This document shows positions 7,390-15,612 of a DNA stretch of 64,000 nt, in pieces. Below the pieces are notes generated by a model, which saw nothing but the letters and a program-made list of their open reading frames with translations, was not told the DNA's origin and searched no databases. Made by a program: the position numbers and the translations under genes. The DNA comes from Aquamicrobium sp. (GTDB taxonomy: Bacteria > Pseudomonadota > Alphaproteobacteria > Rhizobiales > Rhizobiaceae), in assembly GCF_023954335.1 (NCBI RefSeq), contig NZ_JAMLIE010000001.1:434001-498000 (forward strand). The letters run 5' to 3'. Each line of letters opens with the position of its first letter. Positions within the stretch are counted from its first letter, which is position 1.

Positions 7390-8415
7390 ATGGACGAAAC
7401 CGATAAACGCCATGACGGGGACGACCACGGGGAGCCTCACGGGAAGCACCGGGTCGCGCTGGATGCGCGCGACTGGATCGTGCGCCTGACCTCCGGCAAT
7501 GTCAGCGCGGCGGAGCTCGAACGCTTCAAGGCATGGCGCGACCAGTCGCAGCAGCACCGGCGCGCCTTCGAGCGCGAGCGCGCGTTCTGGCGGCAATTGC
7601 AGGCGCTGGACGGCAAGTCGGACGGCATGCCGCCCTTCCGGCCCCTGCCGGGCGCCAGACGCGCGCCTGTCGGCCGCCGTGCCTTCCTGATCGGCGGCGG
7701 CGCGGTCGCGGCATCCGCCGCGGCGGCCATCGTCGCGATGCCGCGGCTCGGGGTGTGGTGGAACGCCGATTTCACCACGGCCGTCGGCGAGCAGGCCAGG
7801 ATCGATCTTCCCGACGGCTCGGTCGCGACCCTCAACACCGACAGCGCCATCGCGGTGGACTTCACGCCGCAGCTGCGGCTGGTCACGCTGCTGAAGGGAG
7901 AGGCCGAATTCGGCGTCCGTCCCGATGCGTCGTCGCTGTTCCGGGTCGCCGCGCTCGGCGGCAACAGCGACGCGCTGGGCACGACCTTTGCGGTCAAGGC
8001 GCTCGAAGACGTGGCGACGGTGACGGTGCGCGAAGGGCATGTGCGCGTCGCGGGGCCGGCGTCGCCGACCGACATCGGCGGGCTCGCAGCCGGCGGGATC
8101 GACCTCGCCGCCAACGAGCAGACGACCTACGGCGCGGGGGAGCCGCCGCTGCCCGCCTCCGCGGTCGACATCGAGGCGGTCATGGCGTGGCGCGACGGCC
8201 GGGTGATCTTCGAGGGTCGCCCGTTCGCGGCCGCGATGGCCGAGCTCGGCCGCTACGTGCCCGAGCGGATCGTGCTCGCCCCCGGGGTGCGGCCGGACGT
8301 GCCGGTCAGCGCCATCTTCTCGACCGCGAACGCGCTCGACGCCGTCCAGGCGCTGGCGAAGACGCAGGGCCTCGTCGCGCGCCGGGTTCCCGGCGTGATG
8401 ATCCTCGTCGCCTGA
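7390..8415 (+). CDS. FecR-like transmembrane anti-sigma factor / sensor
   Basis: A 341-residue single-pass inner-membrane protein that would hold the sigma factor inactive until the outer-membrane receptor signals ligand. The N-terminal cytoplasmic domain (about residues 22-65, ALDARDWIVRLTSG...AWRDQSQQHRRAF) is the DUF4880/FecR N-terminal module. One membrane helix follows at about 94-115 (a run of Gly, Ala and Ile after a basic RR), then a periplasmic FecR domain (about 125-235) and a C-terminal DUF4974/STN-like domain. ATG at 7390 matches family length. It lies 107 bp after the sigma gene and 155 bp before the receptor gene, each gap containing the shared promoter-like motif. Confidence 0.9.
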   Translation: MDETDKRHDGDDHGEPHGKHRVALDARDWIVRLTSGNVSAAELERFKAWRDQSQQHRRAFERERAFWRQLQALDGKSDGMPPFRPLPGARRAPVGRRAFLIGGGAVAASAAAAIVAMPRLGVWWNADFTTAVGEQARIDLPDGSVATLNTDSAIAVDFTPQLRLVTLLKGEAEFGVRPDASSLFRVAALGGNSDALGTTFAVKALEDVATVTVREGHVRVAGPASPTDIGGLAAGGIDLAANEQTTYGAGEPPLPASAVDIEAVMAWRDGRVIFEGRPFAAAMAELGRYVPERIVLAPGVRPDVPVSAIFSTANALDAVQALAKTQGLVARRVPGVMILVA

Positions 8416-8453
8416 GCGCCAGCGAAACTTTTTTCGGAAATCGCGAATTTCGT

Positions 8454-8481
8454 CTTTAGGCAAAGCCCCGCCTCGCGCGTC
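8454..8481 (+). promoter_or_regulatory. Second copy of the putative ECF promoter, before the TonB receptor
   Basis: CTTTAGGCAAAG at 8454-8465 and CTCGCGCGTC at 8472-8481 repeat the blocks found at 7299-7326 with the same 18-bp offset. The conservation in two otherwise different intergenic regions of the same cassette points to recognition by the cognate ECF sigma factor. Confidence 0.6.
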
Positions 8482-8570
8482 AAGAGAGTGAAGGCGCCAG
8501 GCAGCACTACCCACGCCCTTCGATTGGTGGCCCGCGCGGGCCGTTTCTCAAGGACAGGGTTTCGGGTTCG

Positions 8571-11408
8571 ATGAACGACGATCGTGCAGGGCAGACCATA
8601 TCCCGGCGGGCCCGCCGCCGGCTGCTGACGCCGCTGATGATGGGCACGGCGCTCTGCCTCGGCGTCCTGCCGGCCGTCCTGCCCGTCCCGCAGGCGGCGG
8701 CGCAGGCCGCCCGCACCCACAGCTTCTCCATCGCCAGCCAGCCCCTGAACGCGGCGCTGCGCGCGCTGGCCGACCAGACCGGCGTCCAGATCGCCTATGC
8801 GACATCGGTCGCGGCGGGGACGATCGCGCCGGCCGTATCCGGGACCATGTCGACGGAGGACGCGCTCGCGCGGCTCCTGTCGGGCTCGGGGCTGCGCTAC
8901 AGCTTCACCAACGCCAACACCGTCACCATCCTCGAAGCCGGCGCGACGACGGACATCGGCAACGTCGCGGCCGACGGCAGCACGGTGCTCGACACGATCG
9001 ACGTGCTGGGCGGCGGCGGCGGGTTCTCGCCGGATACGCCTTACGAGACGGCGGGCTCCAGCACCTACATATCGGGCGAGCAGATCGAGCGGTTCCGCGG
9101 CACGTCCACGGGCGACATACTGTCGGGCACGCCCGGCGTGCTCAACGGCGACAACCGCAACGGCGCGGCGCTCGACGTCAACATCCGCGGCATGCAGGGG
9201 CAGGGCCGCTCGCCGGTCAGCGTCGACGGCGCGATACAGGAAACGACGGTCTATCGCGGCTATTCCGGCGTCGTCGGCCGCTCCTATGTCGATCCGGACC
9301 TCATCGGCAGCGTGGCGATCGAGAAAGGGCCGAGCTCCGCGGCGGACGGGGCCGGCGTCATCGGCGGCATCATCCGCATGAGCACGATCACCGTCGACGA
9401 CATCCTGCTGCCCGACAGGACGTTCGGCGTGCGGCTCAAGGGCGGCTTCAACACGAACAACTCTTCCGTCCCGCCCGTCGGAACCTGGGGCGGGCTTTCC
9501 GGCGCCGGCAACTATCCCAACGATTCCGTGCCAACGTCCTTCGGCGGGCCGGACGGCATGGACAGGCCGGGCTTCCTCGAGCCGACCGGCGGCTCTGGCA
9601 GCATCGCCGCCGGCTACCGGTCGGACTATGTCGATCTCGTCGCCGCCTATGCCCGCCGCAGGCACGGCAACTATCACGCCGGCACGAGAGGCGACGCCAT
9701 TCCAAAGCCGGAGATCGGCCCGCAATATGGCTGGATCATCGTCAATGGCGAAAGGGTCTGGGGACCGCTGGACGACAGGAGCACCGTCACCTTTCCCGGC
9801 CTGTCGCGCTACAGGGCCGGCGAGGAGGTTCTGAACACGTCCCAGGACAACGCGTCCATTCTTCTGAAAGGGACGATCCGTCTCCCTCACGACCAGCAGA
9901 TCGATCTCGGCTTCATGCGCTACGAGAGCACCTATGGCGAGATCATGCCGTCGCAGGTCCTGTGGAACCCCGGCGGCGGTGCTTACCAGGCCTGGCTGAA
10001 CAGCATCGAGCTGGACACCTACACCGCGAAATACAAATGGGATCCGGCGGACAACGACCTGATCAAGCTGAACGTCGGCCTGTGGATGGTCGACAGCAAC
10101 CTGATCCTTCCATACCAGTGGTACTTCACCGATCAGACGCCTCCCCCGGAACTCGCCAACTGGTTCGGCAGCAAGGGCAGGCGCTGGGGCGTGAACATCG
10201 ACAACACCTCCTTCTTCGAGACAGCGTGGGGCGACGTATCGCTGAACTATGGCGGCTCCTACACCTATGAGATCATCCGGCCGGGCGACGGCACGGAACT
10301 GGACGGGAGAAGAGGAAACAGGCGCGAGCTCAGCCTGTTCACCGCCGGGCAGTGGAAGCCGACGGACTGGCTAACCCTCGACGCATCGCTCCGCTATTCG
10401 GACTTCACGTCGAAGGACACGCGCCCGTGGACGGTAACGACCTATCCTCTCCGGCACGGGGATCAGGTGATCAACTTCAAGACCTCCGCCGAACGCACGG
10501 CGTACCGGCAGGCAAATCCGGGCTCGGTCAATCTTCCTACCGTGCGCGAGACCAAATACGGCGTCTATCGCACCTTCGAGGACGACGGGCTCGCTCCGAT
10601 CGTCAGCGCGACGGTCGAGCCGTGGGACGGCATCCAGTTCTACGGCAAATATGCCGAGGCGCTGAGGCTGCCGAGCCTGTTCGAGACGACGCGCGGCTGG
10701 TCGGCCGACCCGACCCAGGCCGATCTGGAGCCGGAGCATGCCAGGACCTGGGAAGTCGGCTTCAACGTGCTGCGCGACGACGTGCTGGTCGAAGGCGACC
10801 GCCTGCGCTTCAAGGCGAGCTACTTCGACAACAACGTCGACAACTACATCACCCGGACCGATACGCCGGAAGGCACCCTGCTCATGGTCAATGTCGACCA
10901 CGCGAGGCTGCGGGGCTTCGAGCTTTCGGGTTCCTACGACACGGGCCGGTTCTTCGGCAGCCTGGCCTACACCCGCTACACGGACACCGAATTCTGCGTG
11001 AAGCCGGGGCAGATCAGAAACGCGACCTATGCCGACCAGCTCTGCACCGAAGGCGGTGTCTCGAACAGCTACGTGGTCAATCATCTCCCGCCGAAGGAGA
11101 GCGTGTCGCTGACGCTCGGCGCCCGCGCCTTCGATGAAAGGCTGACCGTCGGAGGCCGGCTCACCTATATCGGCGAGCGGCCGGTGACCGGATTGGGCGA
11201 GCGGGCCGGCACCGGCCTGATAACCCATATCGAATGGGAGCCCTACACGGTGGTCGACCTGTTCACGAGCTACAAGGTCAACGATCAGTTCCAGATCGAC
11301 GCCGCGATCGACAACGTCACGGACACCTATTACATGGACGCGCTCACGCTCGGCCTGTTTCCTTCGCCCGGCCGCACCTTCCGGCTGAACATGACGGCGA
11401 AGTTCTGA
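8571..11408 (+). CDS. TonB-dependent outer-membrane transducer, probable heme/hemophore receptor
   Basis: A 945-residue outer-membrane receptor. The signal peptide covers about residues 1-45 (cleavage after AAAQA). A secretin/TonB N-terminal signalling domain (STN) follows at about 48-125, then a TonB-box-like VLDTIDVL, the plug (about 160-275: NIRGMQGQGRSPVSVDG, IEKGPSSAADGAG) and a 22-strand barrel ending in Phe. The STN domain marks it as a transducer that signals to FecR. The block RLPSLFETTRGW followed by LEPEHARTWEVGF resembles HasR/heme receptor barrels. The next gene is a heme oxygenase fragment, so heme is the likely ligand; a siderophore is the alternative. Confidence 0.88.
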   Translation: MNDDRAGQTISRRARRRLLTPLMMGTALCLGVLPAVLPVPQAAAQAARTHSFSIASQPLNAALRALADQTGVQIAYATSVAAGTIAPAVSGTMSTEDALARLLSGSGLRYSFTNANTVTILEAGATTDIGNVAADGSTVLDTIDVLGGGGGFSPDTPYETAGSSTYISGEQIERFRGTSTGDILSGTPGVLNGDNRNGAALDVNIRGMQGQGRSPVSVDGAIQETTVYRGYSGVVGRSYVDPDLIGSVAIEKGPSSAADGAGVIGGIIRMSTITVDDILLPDRTFGVRLKGGFNTNNSSVPPVGTWGGLSGAGNYPNDSVPTSFGGPDGMDRPGFLEPTGGSGSIAAGYRSDYVDLVAAYARRRHGNYHAGTRGDAIPKPEIGPQYGWIIVNGERVWGPLDDRSTVTFPGLSRYRAGEEVLNTSQDNASILLKGTIRLPHDQQIDLGFMRYESTYGEIMPSQVLWNPGGGAYQAWLNSIELDTYTAKYKWDPADNDLIKLNVGLWMVDSNLILPYQWYFTDQTPPPELANWFGSKGRRWGVNIDNTSFFETAWGDVSLNYGGSYTYEIIRPGDGTELDGRRGNRRELSLFTAGQWKPTDWLTLDASLRYSDFTSKDTRPWTVTTYPLRHGDQVINFKTSAERTAYRQANPGSVNLPTVRETKYGVYRTFEDDGLAPIVSATVEPWDGIQFYGKYAEALRLPSLFETTRGWSADPTQADLEPEHARTWEVGFNVLRDDVLVEGDRLRFKASYFDNNVDNYITRTDTPEGTLLMVNVDHARLRGFELSGSYDTGRFFGSLAYTRYTDTEFCVKPGQIRNATYADQLCTEGGVSNSYVVNHLPPKESVSLTLGARAFDERLTVGGRLTYIGERPVTGLGERAGTGLITHIEWEPYTVVDLFTSYKVNDQFQIDAAIDNVTDTYYMDALTLGLFPSPGRTFRLNMTAKF

Positions 11409-11477
11409 TATCCGTGCCGCGGGGCGGGCGATTCCCGTCCCGCACTCGATCCTGATCCGTCCGTGAAAGCCCTGTCC

Positions 11478-11660
11478 ATGAACGAAGCCGTCATCCTCGA
11501 CAAACCGCTCGACCTCTCCCGCTCGAAGCGCCTGAAGGCCGCGACCCACGAGACGCACGGGCGGCTGGACGATGCGATCATGGCCGGCGCGCCGTTCGCC
11601 AGCCGGGAGCGCTACGGCCTGTTCGCCAGGGTCCAGCACGGCTTCCACCGCGACATCGAC
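11478..11660 (+). pseudogene. Biliverdin-producing heme oxygenase, truncated by IS insertion
   Basis: The first 61 codons of a heme oxygenase survive: KRLKAATHETHGRLDDAIM contains the proximal heme-ligand His region, followed by FASRERYGLFARVQHGFHRDID. The reading frame then runs into the IS3-family left end at 11661 and stops four codons later. Heme oxygenases are about 190-210 residues, so two thirds of the enzyme, including the distal helix, is missing. No remainder is visible after the IS (12929 onward), so the insertion was accompanied by deletion or rearrangement. The start could instead be GTG at 11463. The gene would have released iron from heme taken up by the receptor upstream. Confidence 0.8.
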
Positions 11661-11726
11661 TGGTCTGCCCCCTGAAAAGTGGCCCTCCCTGAAGTAGGCT
11701 ATTGAGCCGTTGGAGAGGACTTTGGA

Positions 11727-12005
11727 ATGCCCCAGAAGAAGCACAAGCCCGAAGAGATTGTCGCGAAGCTGCGCCAGGTCGATGTTTTGTTGTCACAAGG
11801 CCGCTCGGTTGGAGAAGCGGTTCGTTCGATCGGCGTGACGCAGTTTACGTATTACCGCTGGCGCAAGGAGTTCGGCGGTCTGAAGGGTGATCAGGTGAAG
11901 CGCCTCAAGGAGCTTGAGAAGGAGAACGACCGTCTGCGCAAAGCGGTGTCGGACCTGACGCTCGAGAAACTGATCCTCAAAGAGGCTGCCTCGGGAAACT
12001 TCTAA
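11727..12005 (+). CDS. IS3-family transposase OrfA
   Basis: A 92-residue helix-turn-helix protein (residues 8-50: EEIVAKLRQVDVLLSQGRSVGEAV through YYRWRKEFGG) with a C-terminal leucine-zipper-like coiled coil (residues 56-85). It binds IS ends and, joined to OrfB by a -1 frameshift, makes the active transposase. OrfB lies in the -1 frame relative to this gene, as expected. Start codon ATG at 11727 lies 66 bp inside the left end. Confidence 0.9.
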   Translation: MPQKKHKPEEIVAKLRQVDVLLSQGRSVGEAVRSIGVTQFTYYRWRKEFGGLKGDQVKRLKELEKENDRLRKAVSDLTLEKLILKEAASGNF

Positions 12006-12040
12006 GCCCTTCCCGTCGTCGTCGTTGTGTCGATCATGTC

Positions 12041-12895
12041 ATGGCGAAGTTCTGCGTGTCGGAGCGCTTCGCCTGCAAGGTTCTCGGCCAGCACCGTTCG
12101 ACCCAGCGCAAGAAGCCCAGAGGTCTGCATGATGAGGAGGCGCTGACTGCCGACATCATCCGTCTGGCTTCCCGGTATGGCCGCTATGGCTATCGTCGGA
12201 TCACCGCGAAGTTGCGGTCGGAGGGATGGACGGTCAACGCCAAACGCGTCGAGCGCATCTGGCGGCGGGAGGGGCTGAAGGTTCCCCAGAAGCAACCGAA
12301 GAAAGGCCGGCTGTGGCTGAATGACGGATCGTGCATCCGGCTTCGGCCGGAGCATCCCAACCATGTCTGGTCCTATGACTTCGTCGAGGGCCGGACCCAC
12401 GATGGCAGAAAGTTCCGCATGCTCAACATCATCGACGAGTTCACTCGGGAGTGCCTGGCGATCCGGATCGGTCGCAAGCTCAACTCGACCGACGTCATCG
12501 ACGTTCTGTCGGACCTGTTCATCCTGCGCGGTGTGCCGGGCCATGTTCGTTCCGACAATGGTCCGGAGTTCATCGCCAAGGTCGTGCGGGAATGGATCGT
12601 GGCCGTCGGCGCAAAGACCGCCTTCATCGAGCCGGGCAGCCCGTGGGAAAACGGCTACTGCGAAAGCTTCAACTCGAAGCTCCGCGATGAACTGCTCAAC
12701 GGTGAGATCTTCTACAGTCTCGCCGAAGCAAAGGTCATCATCGAGGCATGGAGACGCTACTACAACACCGAGCGGCCGCACTCATCGCTCGGATACAAGC
12801 CGCCGGCACCGGAGGCCATCATCTGGCCTCCACCGTCGCGCGGATCGACACCGCCATCGGCCCAGGTAATGGCCGACAAGCCGATCATGCATTAA
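12041..12895 (+). CDS. IS3-family transposase OrfB (DDE integrase domain)
   Basis: A 284-residue catalytic subunit. The N-terminal HTH_21-type segment (SRYGRYGYRRITAKLRSEGW) is followed by an rve integrase core with the DDE residues in SYDFVEG, SDNGPEF and ENGYCESFN. The C-terminal HSSLGYKPPAP is family-typical. The frame is probably entered by ribosomal frameshifting from OrfA; the ATG at 12041 is simply the first in frame. It looks intact. Confidence 0.92.
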   Translation: MAKFCVSERFACKVLGQHRSTQRKKPRGLHDEEALTADIIRLASRYGRYGYRRITAKLRSEGWTVNAKRVERIWRREGLKVPQKQPKKGRLWLNDGSCIRLRPEHPNHVWSYDFVEGRTHDGRKFRMLNIIDEFTRECLAIRIGRKLNSTDVIDVLSDLFILRGVPGHVRSDNGPEFIAKVVREWIVAVGAKTAFIEPGSPWENGYCESFNSKLRDELLNGEIFYSLAEAKVIIEAWRRYYNTERPHSSLGYKPPAPEAIIWPPPSRGSTPPSAQVMADKPIMH

Positions 12896-12998
12896 GATTG
12901 AAACCGGACCACCCTATGGGGTCAGGCCAGTCTTCCCTCTCGGGGAGCCACCAGAGGCCCTCTTCTACAACGCTTTCATCAAGACTGATGGTCATGTT

Positions 12999-13499
12999 TT
13001 AACTGGCCTGTACAACAGCATTCAGAGGCATAAACAATTTTAGCGGCTGAGAGTCGAAAATCACAAAACCATGATGACGATAGAACGCGGCGGCTACTTC
13101 ATCCTTCGCATCTACTGCGAGCGCGAAAACACCCATTTCCGCACGAAGGGCGCGATTGGCTGCATCCCATAGCATTGCCGCACCAAGGCGCTTTCCCTGA
13201 AACGCCGTGTCGATGGCAAGTCGCCCGACGCGCGCGACGGGGACCACCGGATAACGCGGCAGGCGGCGAGCTATCTCTTCCGGCATGTCGCGCAGGGCCA
13301 CATCACCAGCAGACAGCGTGTAGTATCCAGCGATGCGGTTCGACTCCTGCTCATGCGCGACGTAGCAGAGGGCCGCGCGCCGCTTGATGTCCTGTCCGGC
13401 TTGCTCTTTTAGATAGCGGTCCAGCGCAAACACGCCGCAGGAGAATCCCTTGCGGTCATGCTGTGACGCCAACGCCTCGATGACGAAACGGGCCGTCAC
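12999..13499 (-). CDS. GNAT-family acetyltransferase toxin of a type II toxin-antitoxin pair
   Basis: A 166-residue GNAT fold protein of the TacT/AtaT group, which acetylate aminoacyl-tRNA and stop translation. The acetyl-CoA binding region reads VGRLAIDTAFQGKRLGAAML (about residues 92-111; Q/RxxGxG/A motif QGKRLG). The late GFVIFDSQPLKLFMPL with upstream AFYRHHGF is typical of the group. The start overlaps the stop of the DUF1778 gene by 4 bp, the standard antitoxin-first operon. No sign of damage. Confidence 0.88.
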   Translation of the reverse strand: MTARFVIEALASQHDRKGFSCGVFALDRYLKEQAGQDIKRRAALCYVAHEQESNRIAGYYTLSAGDVALRDMPEEIARRLPRYPVVPVARVGRLAIDTAFQGKRLGAAMLWDAANRALRAEMGVFALAVDAKDEVAAAFYRHHGFVIFDSQPLKLFMPLNAVVQAS

Positions 13500-13783
13500 C
13501 GCGATTCCAGAACCAGTTCATCATGTGCGGCCTTGGCGCGCTTCAAAGCCGCCGATGGTTCCGGCGGATTGAAAAGCATATCGACAAAGCGTTGCTGGTC
13601 CTCGATCGACAGGCGAATGACGTTGTTGTCCTCGATTGTGCGACGCGCGGCCTCCTGCGCGGCGGATACGATAAAATCGCTAAGGCTACGCCCTTCCATT
13701 TCAGCGGCGCGCTTGACGATAGCCAACGCTTCCGGTGCGATACGGGCCTCAAGCCGCGCTGTGCGTGGTGTTTCCTGTGCCAT
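13496..13783 (-). CDS. DUF1778 (TacA-type) antitoxin
   Basis: A 95-residue ribbon-helix-helix antitoxin. Residues 8-45 (ARLEARIAPEALAIVKRAAEMEGRSLSDFIVSAA) form the DNA-binding domain; the acidic C-terminal tail (VDMLFNPPEPSAALKRAKAAHDELV) would wrap and block the GNAT toxin. A strong ribosome site (AAAGGAGA) precedes the ATG. It is expected to repress its own promoter through the inverted repeat at 13805-13827. Confidence 0.9.
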   Translation of the reverse strand: MAQETPRTARLEARIAPEALAIVKRAAEMEGRSLSDFIVSAAQEAARRTIEDNNVIRLSIEDQQRFVDMLFNPPEPSAALKRAKAAHDELVLESR

Positions 13784-13804
13784 AGGTGAATCTCCTTTCC
13801 ATCA

Positions 13805-13827
13805 TTGTACGTGAAATCACCGTACAA
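13805..13827 (-). promoter_or_regulatory. Autoregulatory operator/promoter of the toxin-antitoxin operon
   Basis: TTGTACGTGA and TCACCGTACAA form an interrupted inverted repeat (one extra base in the right arm). On the minus strand it covers a plausible sigma-70 promoter: TTGCAT, an 18-bp spacer, then TACAAT at 13809-13804, about 20 bp before the antitoxin start. Such operators are bound by the ribbon-helix-helix antitoxin alone or with its toxin. Confidence 0.6.
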
Positions 13828-13849
13828 ATGCAAGAAAATCCACTACGTC

Positions 13850-14602
13850 CTAAATGGCGGGCATATCCAGTTTTCCGGCAGGGCGGAACGTCACCGCCTC
13901 CGGCTGGGTTTCCGGTTCGGCATCGTCCAGCGCAAGGGCGTGATCCTGCGGCAACTGACGTTTCACGGCGTCGGGTGCTTCATCGGCGAGCTTTTCCCGC
14001 AATTCTTGCAGACGCTCTCGGTTCATTCCGCCCGCTTCGTTGGCCCTTCTGGCTTCCGCGCGCGTCTCGTCGGCAAGTTTCTGAAATTCGAGAATGTCAT
14101 CGCGCTGTTGCACCAGATCGGCCTCTCGCTCGAACGGGTTCTGATATAGCTCCCAATGGGGTCGCCAGTCCTCGATCATATCGGGGTCGATGTCTTCCAC
14201 CTCGACGCCATGTTCATCGAAGACCCGCGTTCCGTCCTCAGTCTTGAAGACGCGGCGGCCATCGGGAAGCACATAGGCTTTGTCGAGCAGTATTTTCAGT
14301 TCCTCGCGAACCTGTTTCAACTGCTCGTCGTTTTCCATCAGGGCCTTGACGGTGGCGGCGTCATATTCGTCAAGCTCGATCATGAAGCCATTGAATTCTG
14401 CTTCGGTCGCCAGAATGGTGATGGCCATATCCAAAAGCGCATCATGCTCGGCGGAAGTATCCTGCTCGCGCTTCTTGTCGCGTTCTTCCTTGTCCTTGAC
14501 GTGTTGATGGATGCGCCGCTCTTCCTCGCGCCGATCTGCGGCACGTTTCGCAAACTCAAGGCGATATGAGCGAAGCGGTGCTACTTCCATCACCCCCCGC
14601 AT
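13850..14602 (-). CDS. Hypothetical coiled-coil protein of a mobile element, 5' end uncertain
   Basis: A 250-residue, highly charged and mostly helical protein without a recognised domain. Residues 12-50 are very rich in Glu, Arg and Lys (coiled coil). A middle segment contains a YVLPDGRRVFKTEDG beta-like motif and EDWRPHWELYQ; a second helical stretch lies at about 175-215. Similar proteins occur on rhizobial plasmids and integrative elements, to my recollection. The first residues (MRGVMEVAPLRSY) look unrelated, and the start overlaps a truncated recombinase on the other strand, so the true N-terminus was probably lost at the junction near 14.58-14.63 kb. It may be inactive. Confidence 0.5.
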   Translation of the reverse strand: MRGVMEVAPLRSYRLEFAKRAADRREEERRIHQHVKDKEERDKKREQDTSAEHDALLDMAITILATEAEFNGFMIELDEYDAATVKALMENDEQLKQVREELKILLDKAYVLPDGRRVFKTEDGTRVFDEHGVEVEDIDPDMIEDWRPHWELYQNPFEREADLVQQRDDILEFQKLADETRAEARRANEAGGMNRERLQELREKLADEAPDAVKRQLPQDHALALDDAEPETQPEAVTFRPAGKLDMPAI

Positions 14603-15246
14603 TCTTTCTCGACAAGAGCGGCCATTACTGCCCCTGCTGTGTAGTCGGAGAGGCGCAGCGGCGGGACATAGACATCTTCCTAGAGAGCTACTCTGAGGTC
14701 CCTTGGGAAATCATCGGGGAGTTTCAGGACGTGCTTTCTGGCAAGCATGATGACCGCCCCCAATTGGCCGCCGCCCTCAAGATGGTGCGGGAGACTGGAG
14801 CCGAATTGCTTGTGGCGAAGCTGGACCGCCTAAGCCGCAAGGTCTCCTTCATTGCGGCCCTCATGGACGACCCCAAGGTAAAGCTCCGGGTTGCCTCCAT
14901 GCCCCACGCCGACAAGTTCCAGCTTCATATCTATGCGGCTCTTGCGGAGCAGGAGCGGGACTTCATCTCCAAGCGCACTAAGGCCGCACTCCAGATGGCG
15001 AAGGAGAGGGGTCGGCAATTGGGCGGCCTCAGGGACAAGACCATGAAGCGAAACGAGGCGATCCAGCGCAAGGCCAACGCCGAGGCCGCGAAGCTCATCA
15101 AGATCATCGGACCCCTCCGGGAGGCCGGACAGACCCTCGCCACCATCGCCGGGACGCTCAATGACATGAAGGTGGAGACTTCGAGGGGCGGCACATGGAC
15201 GCCCATGCAAGTCAAGAGGGTGCTGGTTCGTATAGGGAGCCTATGA
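14566..15246 (+). pseudogene. Serine recombinase (resolvase family), N-terminal catalytic segment missing
   Basis: From residue 28 on (EAQRRDIDIFLESYSE...FQDVLSGKHDDRPQLAAALKMVRE...AKLDRLSRKVSFIAALMD...AALAEQERDFISKRTKAAL) this is a standard resolvase/invertase catalytic domain followed by a recombinase linker and DNA-binding tail ending near GTWTPMQVKRVL. The first 27 residues (MSEAVLLPSPP...) replace the expected YARVS segment that carries the nucleophilic serine, and no other frame supplies it. The 5' end was therefore lost by recombination at about 14.63 kb. Codon choice (many CTT, CTA, GGG and AGG codons) differs from the chromosome and resembles the phage-like block at 20.4-30.5 kb. Confidence 0.75.
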
Positions 15247-15321
15247 GCAATGCCCACCCTCCACGTCTTGCCAGACATCACCAAGTGATTAATGATGTTG
15301 GATGGGATCGGAGGGAAATCA

Positions 15322-15612
15322 ATGCAAATTGACAAGCAGAAAAGTGTTGCAGTTGTTGGGAGAAGCGCCGCGATACCGAGACCAAAGAGGGTTGCCGTGG
15401 CGCTTTGGCAATTAATAGCGTCTCTCGCGCTGATCGGCGGAGTAATCTATGCCTTCTTCGCTGGCTGGTATTGGGCACTATTGGGTTTCATCACTATGTT
15501 CATTATTGCCAAAGCCAACCAGAATACCGCCGCCAATTTTATTGCGGAGACGGCAAGAGAGAACCCAGTTTTTGAGGCCGAGATGCGCCGAGCGAGTGTC
15601 ATCCTAGATTAG
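15322..15612 (+). CDS. Small two-helix membrane protein, unknown function
   Basis: A 96-residue protein starting at ATG 15322, which has a good ribosome site (GGAGGG eight bases upstream); the earlier in-frame ATG at 15292 does not. Two adjacent hydrophobic helices span about residues 27-62 (VALWQLIASLALIGGVIYAFFAGWYW then LLGFITMFIIA). The C-terminus is soluble and charged. It lies between the broken resolvase and the integrase, its last codon overlapping the integrase stop in convergent orientation. Probably a mobile-element cargo gene. Confidence 0.6.
   Translation: MQIDKQKSVAVVGRSAAIPRPKRVAVALWQLIASLALIGGVIYAFFAGWYWALLGFITMFIIAKANQNTAANFIAETARENPVFEAEMRRASVILD

Larger units (their letters stand above)
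11661..12928 (+). mobile_element. IS3-family insertion sequence (IS407-like group)
   Basis: A 1268-bp element with overlapping-frame orfA and orfB. The left end begins TGGTCTGCCCCC and the right end finishes GGGGTCAGGCCA, forming imperfect terminal inverted repeats. No 3-4 bp target duplication is visible at the flanks (GAC left, GTC right), which fits a later rearrangement or recombination between IS copies. It sits inside the heme oxygenase gene. Confidence 0.85.

Noticed and set aside
11661..12931. Target-site duplication for the first IS3 element
   Set aside because: The flanking triplets (GAC left, GTC right) are not a direct repeat, so no duplication can be claimed.
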